Position numbers and translations under genes: made by a program
Notes under the pieces: generated by a model
The model's database searches: none
Told to the model about the DNA's origin: nothing
The model's input: only the letters and a program-made list of their open reading frames with translations
Assembly: GCF_047971185.1 (NCBI RefSeq)
Contig: NZ_JBKDZH010000018.1
Location: forward strand, 138,126 to 202,125
DNA from: Kluyvera sp047971185
Lineage (GTDB): Bacteria > Pseudomonadota > Gammaproteobacteria > Enterobacterales > Enterobacteriaceae
DNA: 64,000 nucleotides
Reading direction: 5' to 3'
In this document: piece after piece, positions 41,581-50,713 of the stretch
How the letters are laid out: each line of letters starts with the position of its first letter
Position numbering within the stretch: the stretch's first letter is position 1

Positions 41581-43782
41581 CTATTTCCTGCGCAGCAGCC
41601 GCAGCGCGTTCAGCGTTACCAGTACGGTCGCGCCGGTATCCGCCAGCACCGCCAGCCACAGCCCGGTGATGCCCAGCAGGGTGGTGACGAGGAAAATCCC
41701 CTTCAGCCCCAGCGCAATGGCGATATTCTGCCGCACGTTGGCGTGGGTGGCGCGCGCCAGACGAATCATCTGCACCAGCCCGGTCAGACGGTTGTGGGTC
41801 AGCGCCGCGTCGGCGGTCTCCAGCGCGACGTCGGTCCCGCTGCCCATGGCAATCCCCATTGCCGCCGCTTTCATCGCCGGGGCGTCGTTGATGCCGTCGC
41901 CGACCATTGCCAGCGGGCCCTGAGCGTTGAGCGCCGTCACTTCCTTGACCTTATCGGCAGGTAGCAGACTCGCGCGGTACGTCATGCCCAGCTCATCGGC
42001 AATCGACTTCGCGGCGCGTGGGTTATCGCCGGTCAGAATCACGCTCTGAATGCCCAGCGCGCGCAGGCCATCGATCGCTTCACGCGCCTCGTTACGCACC
42101 GTATCGCGTAGCGCCAGGATACCGAGCAGCGTGTCGTCGCGAGTGACCAGCACCACGGTGTTACCCGCGCTTTCTAACTGCTGAATCAGCGCCTGCTGCG
42201 CGTCGGCCGGGAATTTCCCCGCTGCGCAGATAACGATGCGCTGGCCGTTCACTTGCGCTTCAATACCCGAGCCAACCAGCGTTCGCTGCGCTGTCGCCGC
42301 GGGGATCGTCAGCTGACGCTGCTGCGCTTCACGCATCACCGCCTGCGCCAGCGGGTGCGTGGAGCCTTGCTCGACGGATGCCGCCAGCGCCAGCAGCGCC
42401 TCTTTGTCCAGCTCGGCGGTGGTGATAATCCGCGTCACCTGCGGTTTACCCAGCGTCAGCGTACCGGTTTTATCAAACGCCATCTGGCGAATCAGGCCGA
42501 GCTGCTCCAGCGCCGCGCCGCCCTTAATCAACGCGCCGTGCCGCGCTGCGGTGGCGAGGCCGGAGGTTATCGCCGCTGGGGTCGAAATCACCAGCGCACA
42601 CGGGCAGCCAATCAGCAGCAGGGTTAGCCCTTTGTAGATCCACTCCTCCCACGAGGCGGAGAGCAGCAGCGGCGGCACCAGCGCCACCAGCAGCGCAATG
42701 GCCATGATCACCGGGGTATAGACGCGGCTGAAGCGGTCGATAAAGCGCTCGATCGGCGCGCGGCGCTCTTCCGCTTCTTCAATCAGACGCAGGATGCGGT
42801 CAATGGCGCTGTCGCCGGGTCTGGAGACTACGCTCAGCTGTACCAGACGGTCGGCGCTGGTGGCTCCCGCAGGCACGCTTTCACCGGCGCTGCGTTCGAC
42901 AGGGATCGACTCGCCGGTTAAGGCGCTTTCGTCAAAGCTGGCGAAAGGGGTGATCAGCTTGCCGTCGGCGGGCAGACGGCCCCCGGCGGCCACTTCAATC
43001 ACGTCGCCGGGCTGCAACTCTTTCTGCGCCACGGTTTCACGCTGGCCATTACGCACGCGCACGGCGGTGTCCGGCTTCAGCGCCATCAGCGCGCTCACGC
43101 CCTGACGGGCGCGGTTCGCCGCCCAGCCCTCCAGCCGCTCACCGATTAAAAACAGCAGCAGCACCATTGCCGCTTCCGCCGTCGCGCCGATAAACAGCGC
43201 GCCGATGGCCGCCACGCTCATTAGCGTTTCAATGGCAAACCAGCTGCCGCTTTTCATCAGCCGCAGGGCCTGGCGGGCGATCGGGTACAGCCCGACCAGC
43301 GTGGTGGCGATAAACGCGAGGTTGCCGAACGGGTGATTGAACTGCTCCAGCCCCCAGCTGATCGCCATCATGACCACCAGCGCGATCAGCGGCAGGTTTT
43401 CTTTCAGGCGTGATTCTTCAGCAGCTGGCTGCGGCTTACCTTCGCTGCGCAGCGTGTAGCCGGCGGCGGTGACCGCTTTTTCGACCTGTGCGCGAACGTC
43501 ATCGTCGGCCTCGACCAACAGTTTTTCGGTGGCAAACAGCACCTTTGCCTGCTTCACGCCGGCAACCTGGCTGGCTGCCGTCTCAACTTTTCGGGCGCAG
43601 GCCGCGCAGTCCATGCCGTTGACCACCCAGCTATAGCGCGCGTCCAGCCCGCTCTCTACGGCCGATTCGCCGGTGGCGCACTGGCTGTCGCAGCAGCACT
43701 CATCCTGCGGCTGCGGCGCGGGAGCGAGTTTGAATGAGGAGAACTGAGGGGCTTTCTTGCCCTGCATCTCTGGAGTCGACAT
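41581..43782 (-). CDS. zntA: Zn2+/Cd2+/Pb2+-exporting P-type ATPase ZntA
   Basis: 733 residues (E. coli 732). The N-terminal metal-binding domain has GMDCAACARKVE. The eight-helix P1B core has the CPCALV metal site, the actuator LTGES, the phosphorylation site DKTGTLT and the hinge GDGINDAP. It exports zinc, cadmium and lead from the cytosol. A ZntR operator lies in its promoter. It is followed downstream by a REP cluster. Confidence 0.98.
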   Translation of the reverse strand: MSTPEMQGKKAPQFSSFKLAPAPQPQDECCCDSQCATGESAVESGLDARYSWVVNGMDCAACARKVETAASQVAGVKQAKVLFATEKLLVEADDDVRAQVEKAVTAAGYTLRSEGKPQPAAEESRLKENLPLIALVVMMAISWGLEQFNHPFGNLAFIATTLVGLYPIARQALRLMKSGSWFAIETLMSVAAIGALFIGATAEAAMVLLLFLIGERLEGWAANRARQGVSALMALKPDTAVRVRNGQRETVAQKELQPGDVIEVAAGGRLPADGKLITPFASFDESALTGESIPVERSAGESVPAGATSADRLVQLSVVSRPGDSAIDRILRLIEEAEERRAPIERFIDRFSRVYTPVIMAIALLVALVPPLLLSASWEEWIYKGLTLLLIGCPCALVISTPAAITSGLATAARHGALIKGGAALEQLGLIRQMAFDKTGTLTLGKPQVTRIITTAELDKEALLALAASVEQGSTHPLAQAVMREAQQRQLTIPAATAQRTLVGSGIEAQVNGQRIVICAAGKFPADAQQALIQQLESAGNTVVLVTRDDTLLGILALRDTVRNEAREAIDGLRALGIQSVILTGDNPRAAKSIADELGMTYRASLLPADKVKEVTALNAQGPLAMVGDGINDAPAMKAAAMGIAMGSGTDVALETADAALTHNRLTGLVQMIRLARATHANVRQNIAIALGLKGIFLVTTLLGITGLWLAVLADTGATVLVTLNALRLLRRK

Positions 43783-43820
43783 TGTATCCTCCGGTTAATG
43801 ATCGTGGTCTCATTAAGCGC

Positions 43821-43852
43821 AGCATACACTCTGGAGTCGACTCCAGAGTCAA
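43821..43852 (-). promoter_or_regulatory. zntA promoter with ZntR (MerR-type) operator
   Basis: On the minus strand TTGACT (-35, 43847-43852) and TATGCT (-10, 43821-43826) are separated by 20 bp. The spacer holds a perfect 22-bp palindrome at 43828-43849, with half-site ACTCTGGAGTC. The overlong spacer and central dyad are the hallmark of MerR-family activation. zntR itself is not in this window. Confidence 0.95.
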
Positions 43853-43860
43853 GCGGGAAA

Positions 43861-44487
43861 TTACAGATAAAGCGCGCGAACGATAAAGAAGTGCCCGGCA
43901 AAGTAGCAGGCGGCGTAAATCGCCGTATCGGCGCGGAAACGGCGGCGATAGTGGCTCACCAGCCAGACCATGTTGCCGATAAGTAGCAGCGCCGCGCCGA
44001 AGAAGCCGGACAGGGCGGTGTCGGTTGGCCGCAGGAACCATTGCTCGCCCGCCACCCACACCATCACCAGCGTCATACCGATAAAGGCCAGTACCGGCAG
44101 GCGCATCTCCTCCAGCCGCGTCCAGATAACCGCCACCCACAGCGCGCCAATCACCAGCAGCACGACCGGCAGCGGCCAGAAGAAGGTGAAGGTGAGCTGG
44201 CTCGTAAACCAGATGGTATACAGCAGGTGCGAGAGGAAAAACGCCCCCACGGCGTACAGCATGCGCTGGCGCGGTAGCTGGGTTAACGCATCGCCCGCCA
44301 GCGCGGCGCACAGGCCCGCCAGCACCAGGTAGCTGATGGCGTTAAACATCGGCGCCTGCCAGGCAAGAAACAGGAGTAAAATGAGCGTGATAGGTTTAAA
44401 CACCCAGCGTTGCCAGGTGGGACCACGGTAGGCGGCATCTACGTAGAGCCAGCCGGAGAAAAATACGGCGATGAACGACCAAAGCAT
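43861..44487 (-). CDS. yhhN: YhhN family membrane protein
   Basis: 208 residues, as in E. coli, with about eight helices; the YhhN/TMEM86 family includes eukaryotic lysoplasmalogenases. An Asp in the first helices (YVDAAYRG) and one near the middle (GDAL) are candidates for the conserved site. The bacterial function is not established. It is upstream of zntA on the same strand, but the strong ZntR promoter between them makes separate control likely. Confidence 0.92.
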   Translation of the reverse strand: MLWSFIAVFFSGWLYVDAAYRGPTWQRWVFKPITLILLLFLAWQAPMFNAISYLVLAGLCAALAGDALTQLPRQRMLYAVGAFFLSHLLYTIWFTSQLTFTFFWPLPVVLLVIGALWVAVIWTRLEEMRLPVLAFIGMTLVMVWVAGEQWFLRPTDTALSGFFGAALLLIGNMVWLVSHYRRRFRADTAIYAACYFAGHFFIVRALYL

Positions 44488-44628
44488 ATTAAGTCCCTGT
44501 ATCTGTTATCATTAATAGGTACTGTGTAGCCAGTCTTGAATGTCCAGTGTAGTAGTGTGGATGACCAGATGACAATGGCTGACCGCGCCCTTTACTATGA
44601 TTTGCGTAAATTCTTAAGAGAACCAGAA

Positions 44629-44988
44629 ATGAGCAAAATGCCTCTTTTTTTCATCGTGGTGGTGGCGATCATCGTGGTGGCCGCGTCGTTTCGCTACGTG
44701 CAGCAACGGCGTGAGAAGATGGACAACGACGCCGCACCGCTGATGCAAAAGCGGGTGGTGGTGAGCAATAAGCGCGAGAAAGTGCTCAACGACCGTCGTT
44801 CACGCCAGCAAACGGTAGCGCCTGCGGGCAGCGAGATGCGCTATGACGTGAGCTTTAAGCCGGAGCAGGGCGGGCTGGAAGTGAGCTTTCGCGTCGAGGC
44901 GGCGCAGTATCATCAGCTGACGGTGGGCGACAAAGGCACGCTGAGCTACAAAGGCTCGCGCTTCGTGGAGTTTAACGCCGATCGATAA
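44629..44988 (+). CDS. yhhM: YhhM (DUF2500) membrane-anchored protein
   Basis: 119 residues from the ATG at 44629 (AAGAGA upstream), the E. coli length; earlier in-frame starts are not supported. An N-terminal anchor helix (PLFFIVVVAIIVVAASF) is followed by a charged segment and a small beta domain (MRYDVSFKPEQGGLEVSFRV, VGDKGTLSYKGSRFVEF). Function unknown. Divergent from yhhN. Confidence 0.93.
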   Translation: MSKMPLFFIVVVAIIVVAASFRYVQQRREKMDNDAAPLMQKRVVVSNKREKVLNDRRSRQQTVAPAGSEMRYDVSFKPEQGGLEVSFRVEAAQYHQLTVGDKGTLSYKGSRFVEFNADR

Positions 44989-44992
44989 AACG

Positions 44993-45013
44993 CGGCCTGG
45001 CGTGACCAGGCCG
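44993..45013. terminator. Hairpin between convergent yhhM and yhhL
   Basis: CGGCCTGG / CCAGGCCG with a 5-nt loop; on the minus strand it is followed by GTTTTATC. Confidence 0.6.
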
Positions 45014-45020
45014 GAGAGAT

Positions 45021-45299
45021 TTATTTCTTCTTCAAGCTAGCGCCAATTTTCTTCTGCCACACCAGCAGCTCAAAGACGCCAAACAGGAAGATGCGGATTT
45101 GCTCGCCGCGCGTCATCTGCGGGCCGTCTTTCGGCAGCGTGGATTTCAGCAGCGCCATCTGCATGCCGTGCATCAGCACCATAAAGATCAGCGCGACGTT
45201 AACGAAAATATTCAGCGGGCGCGGGAACGGCTGGAACAGGTTCAGCAGCAGAAACGCCCATACGCACAGCATCAACAAACGACCCAGATTAATCAGCAT
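45021..45299 (-). CDS. yhhL: YhhL (DUF1145) small membrane protein
   Basis: 92 residues from the ATG at 45299. Two helices (LLMLCVWAFLLLNLF; NIFVNVALIFMVLMHGMQMAL) and a Lys-rich tail. Its start lies inside the last codons of rsmD (11-bp overlap), as in E. coli, so it is translationally coupled. Function unknown. Confidence 0.92.
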   Translation of the reverse strand: MLINLGRLLMLCVWAFLLLNLFQPFPRPLNIFVNVALIFMVLMHGMQMALLKSTLPKDGPQMTRGEQIRIFLFGVFELLVWQKKIGASLKKK

Positions 45300-45885
45300 C
45301 CTTTTCTCCCTGTTTTTCACGTTGGTAGAGACGATAAGCCACCTGACCGGCGATTTTTTCCCGATGCAGATCCCAGCTAGCGGGCACCGGCGGCAGTCCG
45401 TTTTCAACTTCGCTTTCGACGTAGATTAGCGCGTCGTCGGCCAGCCAGCCGTTGGTCTCCAGTAAGTGTAACGTCTCTTCCAGTAATCCCTTACGGAACG
45501 GCGGATCGACAAACACGATATCGTGCGGCGTGCCGGTCTGGTTGAGGAACGCGAGAGTGTTGGTATTCACCACTTTGCCGTGCGCGGCTTTTAGCGTCGC
45601 GAGATTCTTTTGCAGCTGCTGAGCGACCTGGCGCTCCATTTCCAGCAGGGTGGCGCTACCGGCGTAGCGAGAGAGCGCTTCCAGCCCTAGCGCGCCGCTA
45701 CCGGCGAAGCAGTCCAGGCAACGGGCGTCGACCATCGACGGGGCCAGCCAGTTGAATAAGGTTTCGCGCACCCGGTCGGTGGTGGGGCGCAGGCCCGGAC
45801 TATCAGGAACGGGGAGTTTACGGCCGCGCCACTGCCCGCCAATAATGCGGATCTGGCCACTGCCGCCGGAAGTTGGTTTTTTCAT
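45289..45885 (-). CDS. rsmD: 16S rRNA (guanine966-N2)-methyltransferase RsmD
   Basis: 198 residues, as in E. coli. RIIGGQWRGRKLPVP at the N-terminus, the SAM-binding LDCFAGSGALGLEALSR, and the catalytic DIVFVDPPFRKGL (D-P-P-F). It modifies G966 in helix 31 of 16S rRNA in assembled 30S particles. It is divergent from ftsY across 178 bp. Confidence 0.97.
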   Translation of the reverse strand: MKKPTSGGSGQIRIIGGQWRGRKLPVPDSPGLRPTTDRVRETLFNWLAPSMVDARCLDCFAGSGALGLEALSRYAGSATLLEMERQVAQQLQKNLATLKAAHGKVVNTNTLAFLNQTGTPHDIVFVDPPFRKGLLEETLHLLETNGWLADDALIYVESEVENGLPPVPASWDLHREKIAGQVAYRLYQREKQGEKDAD

Positions 45886-46063
45886 TTGCTTGCTCTGGTC
45901 GCTCTTTCGGCCTGCTATTCTAGCGATCTGCTCTGCCGGGTGAAAGCGGTGAAGCCAGGGAAGTTAAGTGGTAGACTAAGCGACTAATTTCATCATTATT
46001 TTAGCCTTCGCGTCGATTATGGCGAAGTGGCGCCATCAAAAACAGCGGGGAGTGTGGTTGCAA

Positions 46064-47611
46064 ATGGCAAAAGAAAAAAAACGTGGCTTTTTTTCCTGGC
46101 TGGGCTTTGGGCAGAAAGAACAGGAACAGGTTGTTGAATCAGAAGAGAAAATTGAATCACAGCCGGTAGAGGAAACGCCTGCCGTCGAGCCGGAAATCGT
46201 CCAGGAAGAGACGCCGGTCGCTGACGACACCCATACTGTCGCGGAGAGCGAAGCGTTCGCGGCTGAGGTCGTGGAAGTGACCGAGCAGGTTGCGGAAAGC
46301 GAAAAAGCGCAGCCGGAAGCGGTCGAAGAGACTCAGCCGGTAGTCGACGCGCAGCCGGAAGCGGTTGAAGAGACTCAGCCGGTGGCCGAAGCGCAGCCGG
46401 AAGTGCTGGAAGAGATTCAGCCGGTTGCCGAAGCGCAGCCGGAAGTGGTCGAAGAGACTCAGCCGGTAGTCGAAGCGCAGCCGGAAGTGGTGGAAGAGAT
46501 TCAGCCGGTTGTTGAAGCACAGCCGGAAGTCATTGAAGAGATTGAACCTGAAGCCGTTGATGAGTTAACCGACGAAGAGCTGGAAGCGCAGGCGCTGGCG
46601 ACGCAGTCTGAAAACGAAATCGTCGAAGACGAAGCGGCGGTGGAAGACGCGCCAGCCGATGACGCCCAGCAGGAGCAGGAAAAGCCGACCAAAGAAGGTT
46701 TCTTCGCTCGCCTGAAACGCAGCCTGCTGAAAACGAAAGAAAATCTCGGTTCCGGATTTATCGGTCTATTCCGCGGCAAAAAAATCGACGACGATCTGTT
46801 TGAAGAGCTGGAAGAGCAGCTGCTGATTGCCGACGTCGGCGTGGAAACCACCCGTAAAATCATCAGCAGCCTGACCGACACCGCCAGCCGTAAACAGCTC
46901 CGCGACGCCGAAGCGCTGTACGGCCTGCTGAAAGATGAAATGGGCGAAATCCTCGCAAAAGTCGATGAACCGCTTAATATTGAAGGCAAAACGCCTTTTG
47001 TTATTCTGATGGTTGGCGTCAACGGCGTGGGGAAAACCACCACCATCGGCAAGCTGGCGCGTCAGTTCGAACAGCAGGGTAAAACCGTGATGCTGGCGGC
47101 GGGCGATACCTTCCGCGCGGCGGCGGTTGAACAGCTGCAGGTCTGGGGCCAGCGCAACAATATTCCGGTGGTGGCGCAGCATACCGGCGCGGATTCCGCC
47201 TCGGTTATCTTTGACGCCATTCAGGCGGCGAAGGCGCGTAATGTCGATGTCCTGATTGCCGACACTGCCGGGCGCTTGCAGAACAAATCGCACCTGATGG
47301 AAGAGCTGAAGAAAATTGTCCGCGTGATGAAAAAGCTCGACGTTGATGCGCCGCATGAAGTGATGCTGACCATTGACGCCAGCACCGGGCAGAACGCCAT
47401 CAGCCAGGCCAAACTGTTCCATGAAGCGGTCGGCCTGACCGGCATTACGTTGACTAAACTCGACGGGACCGCCAAAGGTGGGGTGATCTTCTCCGTGGCG
47501 GACCAGTTCGGCATCCCGATTCGTTATATCGGCGTCGGCGAGCGTATTGAGGACTTACGTCCGTTTAAAGCGGGCGATTTTATTGAGGCACTTTTTGCCC
47601 GAGAGGACTAA
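46064..47611 (+). CDS. ftsY: Signal recognition particle receptor FtsY
   Basis: 515 residues from the ATG at 46064 (MAKEKKRGFFSWLGFGQKE), against 497 in E. coli. The acidic A domain, ~1-215, contains six tandem 14-residue repeats (AQPEAVEETQPVVD-like, residues 82-165). The NG domain, ~216-515, has the G1 GVNGVGKTTTIGKLA, DTFRAAA, DTAGR and TKLDGTAKGG motifs. The GTPase docks SRP-ribosome complexes at the Sec translocon. It is the first gene of ftsYEX. An in-frame ATG 15 codons upstream is not conserved. Confidence 0.98.
   Translation: MAKEKKRGFFSWLGFGQKEQEQVVESEEKIESQPVEETPAVEPEIVQEETPVADDTHTVAESEAFAAEVVEVTEQVAESEKAQPEAVEETQPVVDAQPEAVEETQPVAEAQPEVLEEIQPVAEAQPEVVEETQPVVEAQPEVVEEIQPVVEAQPEVIEEIEPEAVDELTDEELEAQALATQSENEIVEDEAAVEDAPADDAQQEQEKPTKEGFFARLKRSLLKTKENLGSGFIGLFRGKKIDDDLFEELEEQLLIADVGVETTRKIISSLTDTASRKQLRDAEALYGLLKDEMGEILAKVDEPLNIEGKTPFVILMVGVNGVGKTTTIGKLARQFEQQGKTVMLAAGDTFRAAAVEQLQVWGQRNNIPVVAQHTGADSASVIFDAIQAAKARNVDVLIADTAGRLQNKSHLMEELKKIVRVMKKLDVDAPHEVMLTIDASTGQNAISQAKLFHEAVGLTGITLTKLDGTAKGGVIFSVADQFGIPIRYIGVGERIEDLRPFKAGDFIEALFARED
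46307..46558 (+). repeat. Six tandem 42-bp repeats in ftsY
   Basis: Units begin at 46307, 46349, 46391, 46433, 46475 and 46517, each coding AQPE(A/V)xEE(T/I)(Q/E)PxxE/D. The units are similar but not identical. They lie in the acidic, poorly conserved A domain, where length change is tolerated. Confidence 0.93.
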
Positions 47612-47613
47612 CA

Positions 47614-48282
47614 ATGATTCGCTTTGAACACGTCAGCAAAGCCTATCTCGGCGGGAGACAAGCGCTGCAGGGCGTCACTTTCCACATGCAGCCGGGCGAG
47701 ATGGCATTCCTGACCGGCCACTCCGGCGCGGGTAAAAGTACCCTGCTGAAGCTTATCTGCGGGATTGAACGGCCTAGCGCCGGGAAAATTCTCTTCGGCG
47801 GTCATGACATTAGTCGCCTGAAGAACCGTGAGGTGCCGTTCCTGCGGCGCCAGATCGGCATGATTTTCCAGGATCACCACCTGCTGATGGATCGCACCGT
47901 TTTCGATAACGTGGCGATCCCGCTGATTATCGCCGGCGCCAGCGCGGACGATATTCGTCGCCGCGTGTCGGCGGCGCTGGATAAAGTGGGGCTGCTGGAT
48001 AAGGCGAAGAACTTCCCGATTCAGCTCTCCGGCGGTGAACAGCAGCGCGTGGGCATCGCCCGCGCGGTGGTGAACAAACCGGCAGTACTGCTGGCGGATG
48101 AACCGACCGGTAACCTGGATAATGCGCTGTCGGAAGGCATTCTGCGACTGTTCGAAGAGTTTAACCGCGTAGGGGTGACCGTCCTGATGGCGACGCACGA
48201 TATTGGGCTGATCTCCAGCCGCTCCTATCGCATGCTGACGCTGAGCGACGGCCACCTGCATGGAGGCCTGACGAATGAATAA
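47614..48282 (+). CDS. ftsE: Cell division ATP-binding protein FtsE
   Basis: 222 residues. Walker A GHSGAGKSTLLK, signature LSGGEQQRVGIARA, Walker B VLLADEPTGNLD, and the H-loop MATHDIG. With FtsX it forms the type VII ABC complex at the divisome that activates periplasmic amidases through EnvC. It starts 2 bp after ftsY and overlaps ftsX by 8 bp. Confidence 0.98.
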   Translation: MIRFEHVSKAYLGGRQALQGVTFHMQPGEMAFLTGHSGAGKSTLLKLICGIERPSAGKILFGGHDISRLKNREVPFLRRQIGMIFQDHHLLMDRTVFDNVAIPLIIAGASADDIRRRVSAALDKVGLLDKAKNFPIQLSGGEQQRVGIARAVVNKPAVLLADEPTGNLDNALSEGILRLFEEFNRVGVTVLMATHDIGLISSRSYRMLTLSDGHLHGGLTNE

Positions 48283-49330
48283 ACGTGAAGCCATCAACCA
48301 GATTCGCCAGTTCGGCGGGCGGCTGGACAGAATCCGCCAATCCGTCGGTAAAGGCGGCGATAACCGCAACGCACCGAAACGGCCGAAGCCTGCGCCGAAG
48401 CCGAACTCTCGTAAAACCAACGTGTTCAACGAGCAGGTGCGCTATGCGTGGCAGGGCGCGTTACAGGATCTGAAAAGCAAACCGTTCGCCACCTTCCTGA
48501 CGATCATGGTTATCGCTATCTCCCTGACGCTGCCGAGCGTCTGCTACATGGTGTACAAGAACGTCAACACTGCCGCGTCGCAGTACTACCCGTCGCCGCA
48601 GATTACCGTCTATCTGGAAAAAACGCTGGATGACGATGCGGCCGCGCGCGTGGTCGGCCAGCTCCAGGCGGAGCAGGGCGTCGATAAGGTCAACTATCTC
48701 TCCCGCGACGAAGCGCTGGGCGAGTTCCGCAACTGGTCGGGCTTTGGCGGCGCGCTGGATATGCTGGAAGAGAACCCGCTGCCCGCCGTGGCGGTGGTGA
48801 TCCCGAAAATCGACTTCCAGACTACCGACGCGCTGAACACGCTGCGTGACCGGGTATCCCAGATTCAGGGTGTGAACGAAGTGCGGATGGACGATAGCTG
48901 GTTTGCCCGTCTGGCCTCGATTACCGGTCTGGTTGGGCGCGTGGCGGCGATGATTGGCGTGCTGATGGTGGCGGCGGTGTTCCTCGTCATCGGTAACAGC
49001 GTGCGTCTGAGCATTTTTGCCCGTCGTGACACCATCAACGTGCAGAAGCTGATTGGCGCGACCGACGGCTTCATCCTGCGTCCGTTCCTGTATGGCGGGG
49101 CGCTGCTGGGCTTTGCCGGCGCGTTCCTGTCGCTGATTTTGTCGGAGATTCTGGTGATGCGTCTGTCATCGGCGGTCACCGAAGTGGCGCGCGTGTTTGG
49201 CACTCAGTTCGAGCTGAGCGGCCTGTCGTTTGACGAGTGTCTGCTGCTGCTGCTGTTGTGCTCAATGATTGGTTGGGTGGCAGCCTGGCTTGCCACGGTA
49301 CAACATTTACGTCACTTTACCCCCGACTAA
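48275..49330 (+). CDS. ftsX: Cell division protein FtsX
   Basis: 351 residues (E. coli 352). A basic cytoplasmic N-terminus, helix 1 (~70-92, FATFLTIMVIAISLTLPSVC), a large periplasmic loop (~95-220) that binds EnvC, then three further helices; the second carries VAAMIGVLMVAAVFLVIGNSVRL. It ends the ftsYEX operon, followed by a CCCCTGCGA/TCGCAGGGG hairpin (49351-49378). Confidence 0.97.
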   Translation: MNKREAINQIRQFGGRLDRIRQSVGKGGDNRNAPKRPKPAPKPNSRKTNVFNEQVRYAWQGALQDLKSKPFATFLTIMVIAISLTLPSVCYMVYKNVNTAASQYYPSPQITVYLEKTLDDDAAARVVGQLQAEQGVDKVNYLSRDEALGEFRNWSGFGGALDMLEENPLPAVAVVIPKIDFQTTDALNTLRDRVSQIQGVNEVRMDDSWFARLASITGLVGRVAAMIGVLMVAAVFLVIGNSVRLSIFARRDTINVQKLIGATDGFILRPFLYGGALLGFAGAFLSLILSEILVMRLSSAVTEVARVFGTQFELSGLSFDECLLLLLLCSMIGWVAAWLATVQHLRHFTPD

Positions 49331-49586
49331 AAAAGTTCTGTTATACTCTTCCCCTGCGACGATTTCCGTTCGCAGGGGATGTGTTTTCAACCCCATCTTT
49401 CTGCCCTCGCGACCATCGCGTGTCACATTTTGTGCGTAATTTATTCACGCTGTTGCACGGAACTTGTGGATAAACTCACTGTCTGATAAAAGAACGGATG
49501 ATATTCTCGTTGCTCATAGAGCCTGGCATGTTTGTTGCCTTCGGGGACAAGCCTCCGCCAGTATGAAGTGAATTGAGAGGATTTGA
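49331..49586 (+). promoter_or_regulatory. rpoH promoter/leader region with ftsX hairpin
   Basis: A perfect 9-bp hairpin (49351-49359 with 49370-49378) lies just after ftsX, then the multi-promoter rpoH control region known from E. coli. I do not assign individual promoters. A short reverse reading frame here is not a gene. Confidence 0.55.
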
Positions 49587-50441
49587 ATGACCAAAGAAAT
49601 GCAAAATTTAGCGTTAGCCCCTGTTGGTAACCTGGAATCTTATATCCGGGCTGCGAACGCATGGCCGATGTTGACGGCTGATGAAGAAAAGGCGCTTGCT
49701 GAACGGCTGCATTACCAGGGCGATCTGGAAGCAGCTAAAACGCTGATCCTGTCTCACCTGCGCTTTGTTGTTCATATTGCTCGTAACTACTCGGGCTATG
49801 GCCTGCCGCAGGCGGACCTGATTCAGGAAGGTAACATCGGCCTGATGAAAGCGGTGCGCCGTTTTAACCCGGAAGTGGGCGTTCGCCTGGTGTCCTTTGC
49901 GGTGCACTGGATCAAAGCGGAAATCCACGAATACGTGCTGCGCAACTGGCGTATCGTTAAAGTGGCAACCACCAAGGCACAGCGTAAGCTGTTCTTCAAC
50001 CTGCGTAAAACCAAGCAGCGTCTGGGCTGGTTCAATCAGGACGAAGTAGAAATGGTGGCCCGCGAGCTGGGCGTGTCCAGCAAAGACGTGCGTGAGATGG
50101 AGTCGCGTATGGCGGCGCAGGACATGGCGTTTGATATGTCTTCCGACGACGAGTCTGAAAGCCACTCCGTTGCCCCGGTGCTCTATCTGCAGGATAAAAC
50201 GTCCAACTTTGCTGATGGCATTGAAGACGACAACTGGGAAGAGCAGGCAGCTAACAAGCTGACCGACGCGATGCAGGGCCTGGACGAACGTAGCCAGGAT
50301 ATCATCCGCGCCCGCTGGCTGGACGAAGACAACAAGTCCACGCTGCAGGAACTGGCTGACCGTTACGGCGTTTCCGCCGAACGTGTGCGCCAGCTTGAAA
50401 AGAACGCGATGAAAAAACTGCGCGCGGCGATCGAAGCCTGA
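49587..50441 (+). CDS. rpoH: Heat-shock sigma factor sigma-32
   Basis: 284 residues, as in E. coli. Regions 2.1-2.4 at ~50-125 (LRFVVHIARNYSGYGLPQADLIQEGNIGLMKA read in parts), then the RpoH box QRKLFFNLRKTKQ near 132-144, needed for core binding and chaperone control, and the region 4 HTH at the C-terminus (YGVSAERVRQLEKNAMKKLR). It directs heat-shock transcription; prlC in this same window has its promoter sequence. The start of the coding region in E. coli forms a temperature-sensitive mRNA structure; the 5' codons here are nearly the same. Confidence 0.98.
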   Translation: MTKEMQNLALAPVGNLESYIRAANAWPMLTADEEKALAERLHYQGDLEAAKTLILSHLRFVVHIARNYSGYGLPQADLIQEGNIGLMKAVRRFNPEVGVRLVSFAVHWIKAEIHEYVLRNWRIVKVATTKAQRKLFFNLRKTKQRLGWFNQDEVEMVARELGVSSKDVREMESRMAAQDMAFDMSSDDESESHSVAPVLYLQDKTSNFADGIEDDNWEEQAANKLTDAMQGLDERSQDIIRARWLDEDNKSTLQELADRYGVSAERVRQLEKNAMKKLRAAIEA

Positions 50442-50462
50442 TTTATTGCGTCGCGCCCTATG

Positions 50463-50492
50463 AACCCTCGAATGTGAATTCGGGGGTTTTTG
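50463..50492 (+). terminator. rpoH terminator
   Basis: AACCCTCGAAT (50463-50473) pairs with ATTCGGGGGTT (50478-50488) with one G-U pair, followed by TTTTG. Confidence 0.85.
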
Positions 50493-50497
50493 TTTTG

Positions 50498-50577
50498 TAG
50501 GCCGGATAAGGCATAGCCGCCATCCGGCAATCTGCGCCAATCTGCCCGATGGCGCTACGCTTATCGGGCCTACGGGC
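50498..50577. repeat. BIME: two REP units after rpoH
   Basis: GTAGGCCGGATAAGG...CCATCCGGC followed by the opposite-phase unit GCCCGATGGC...ATCGGGCCTAC. Confidence 0.85.
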
Positions 50578-50713
50578 TCGTTACTCCGATAATCCCACCG
50601 TCATCACGCTTTCCTCTGTTTATTTCCCTTTTACCGCTGGCGCGAATGAAGCCGATGGCAAAGACTAAATAAGCGCTAGGTATTTTTCCGTCTTTTAACG
50701 GCAGGGGGTTATC

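Noticed and set aside
49441..49662. A reverse-strand small gene upstream of rpoH
   Set aside because: It runs into the conserved rpoH start on the other strand and lies over the known rpoH promoter region.
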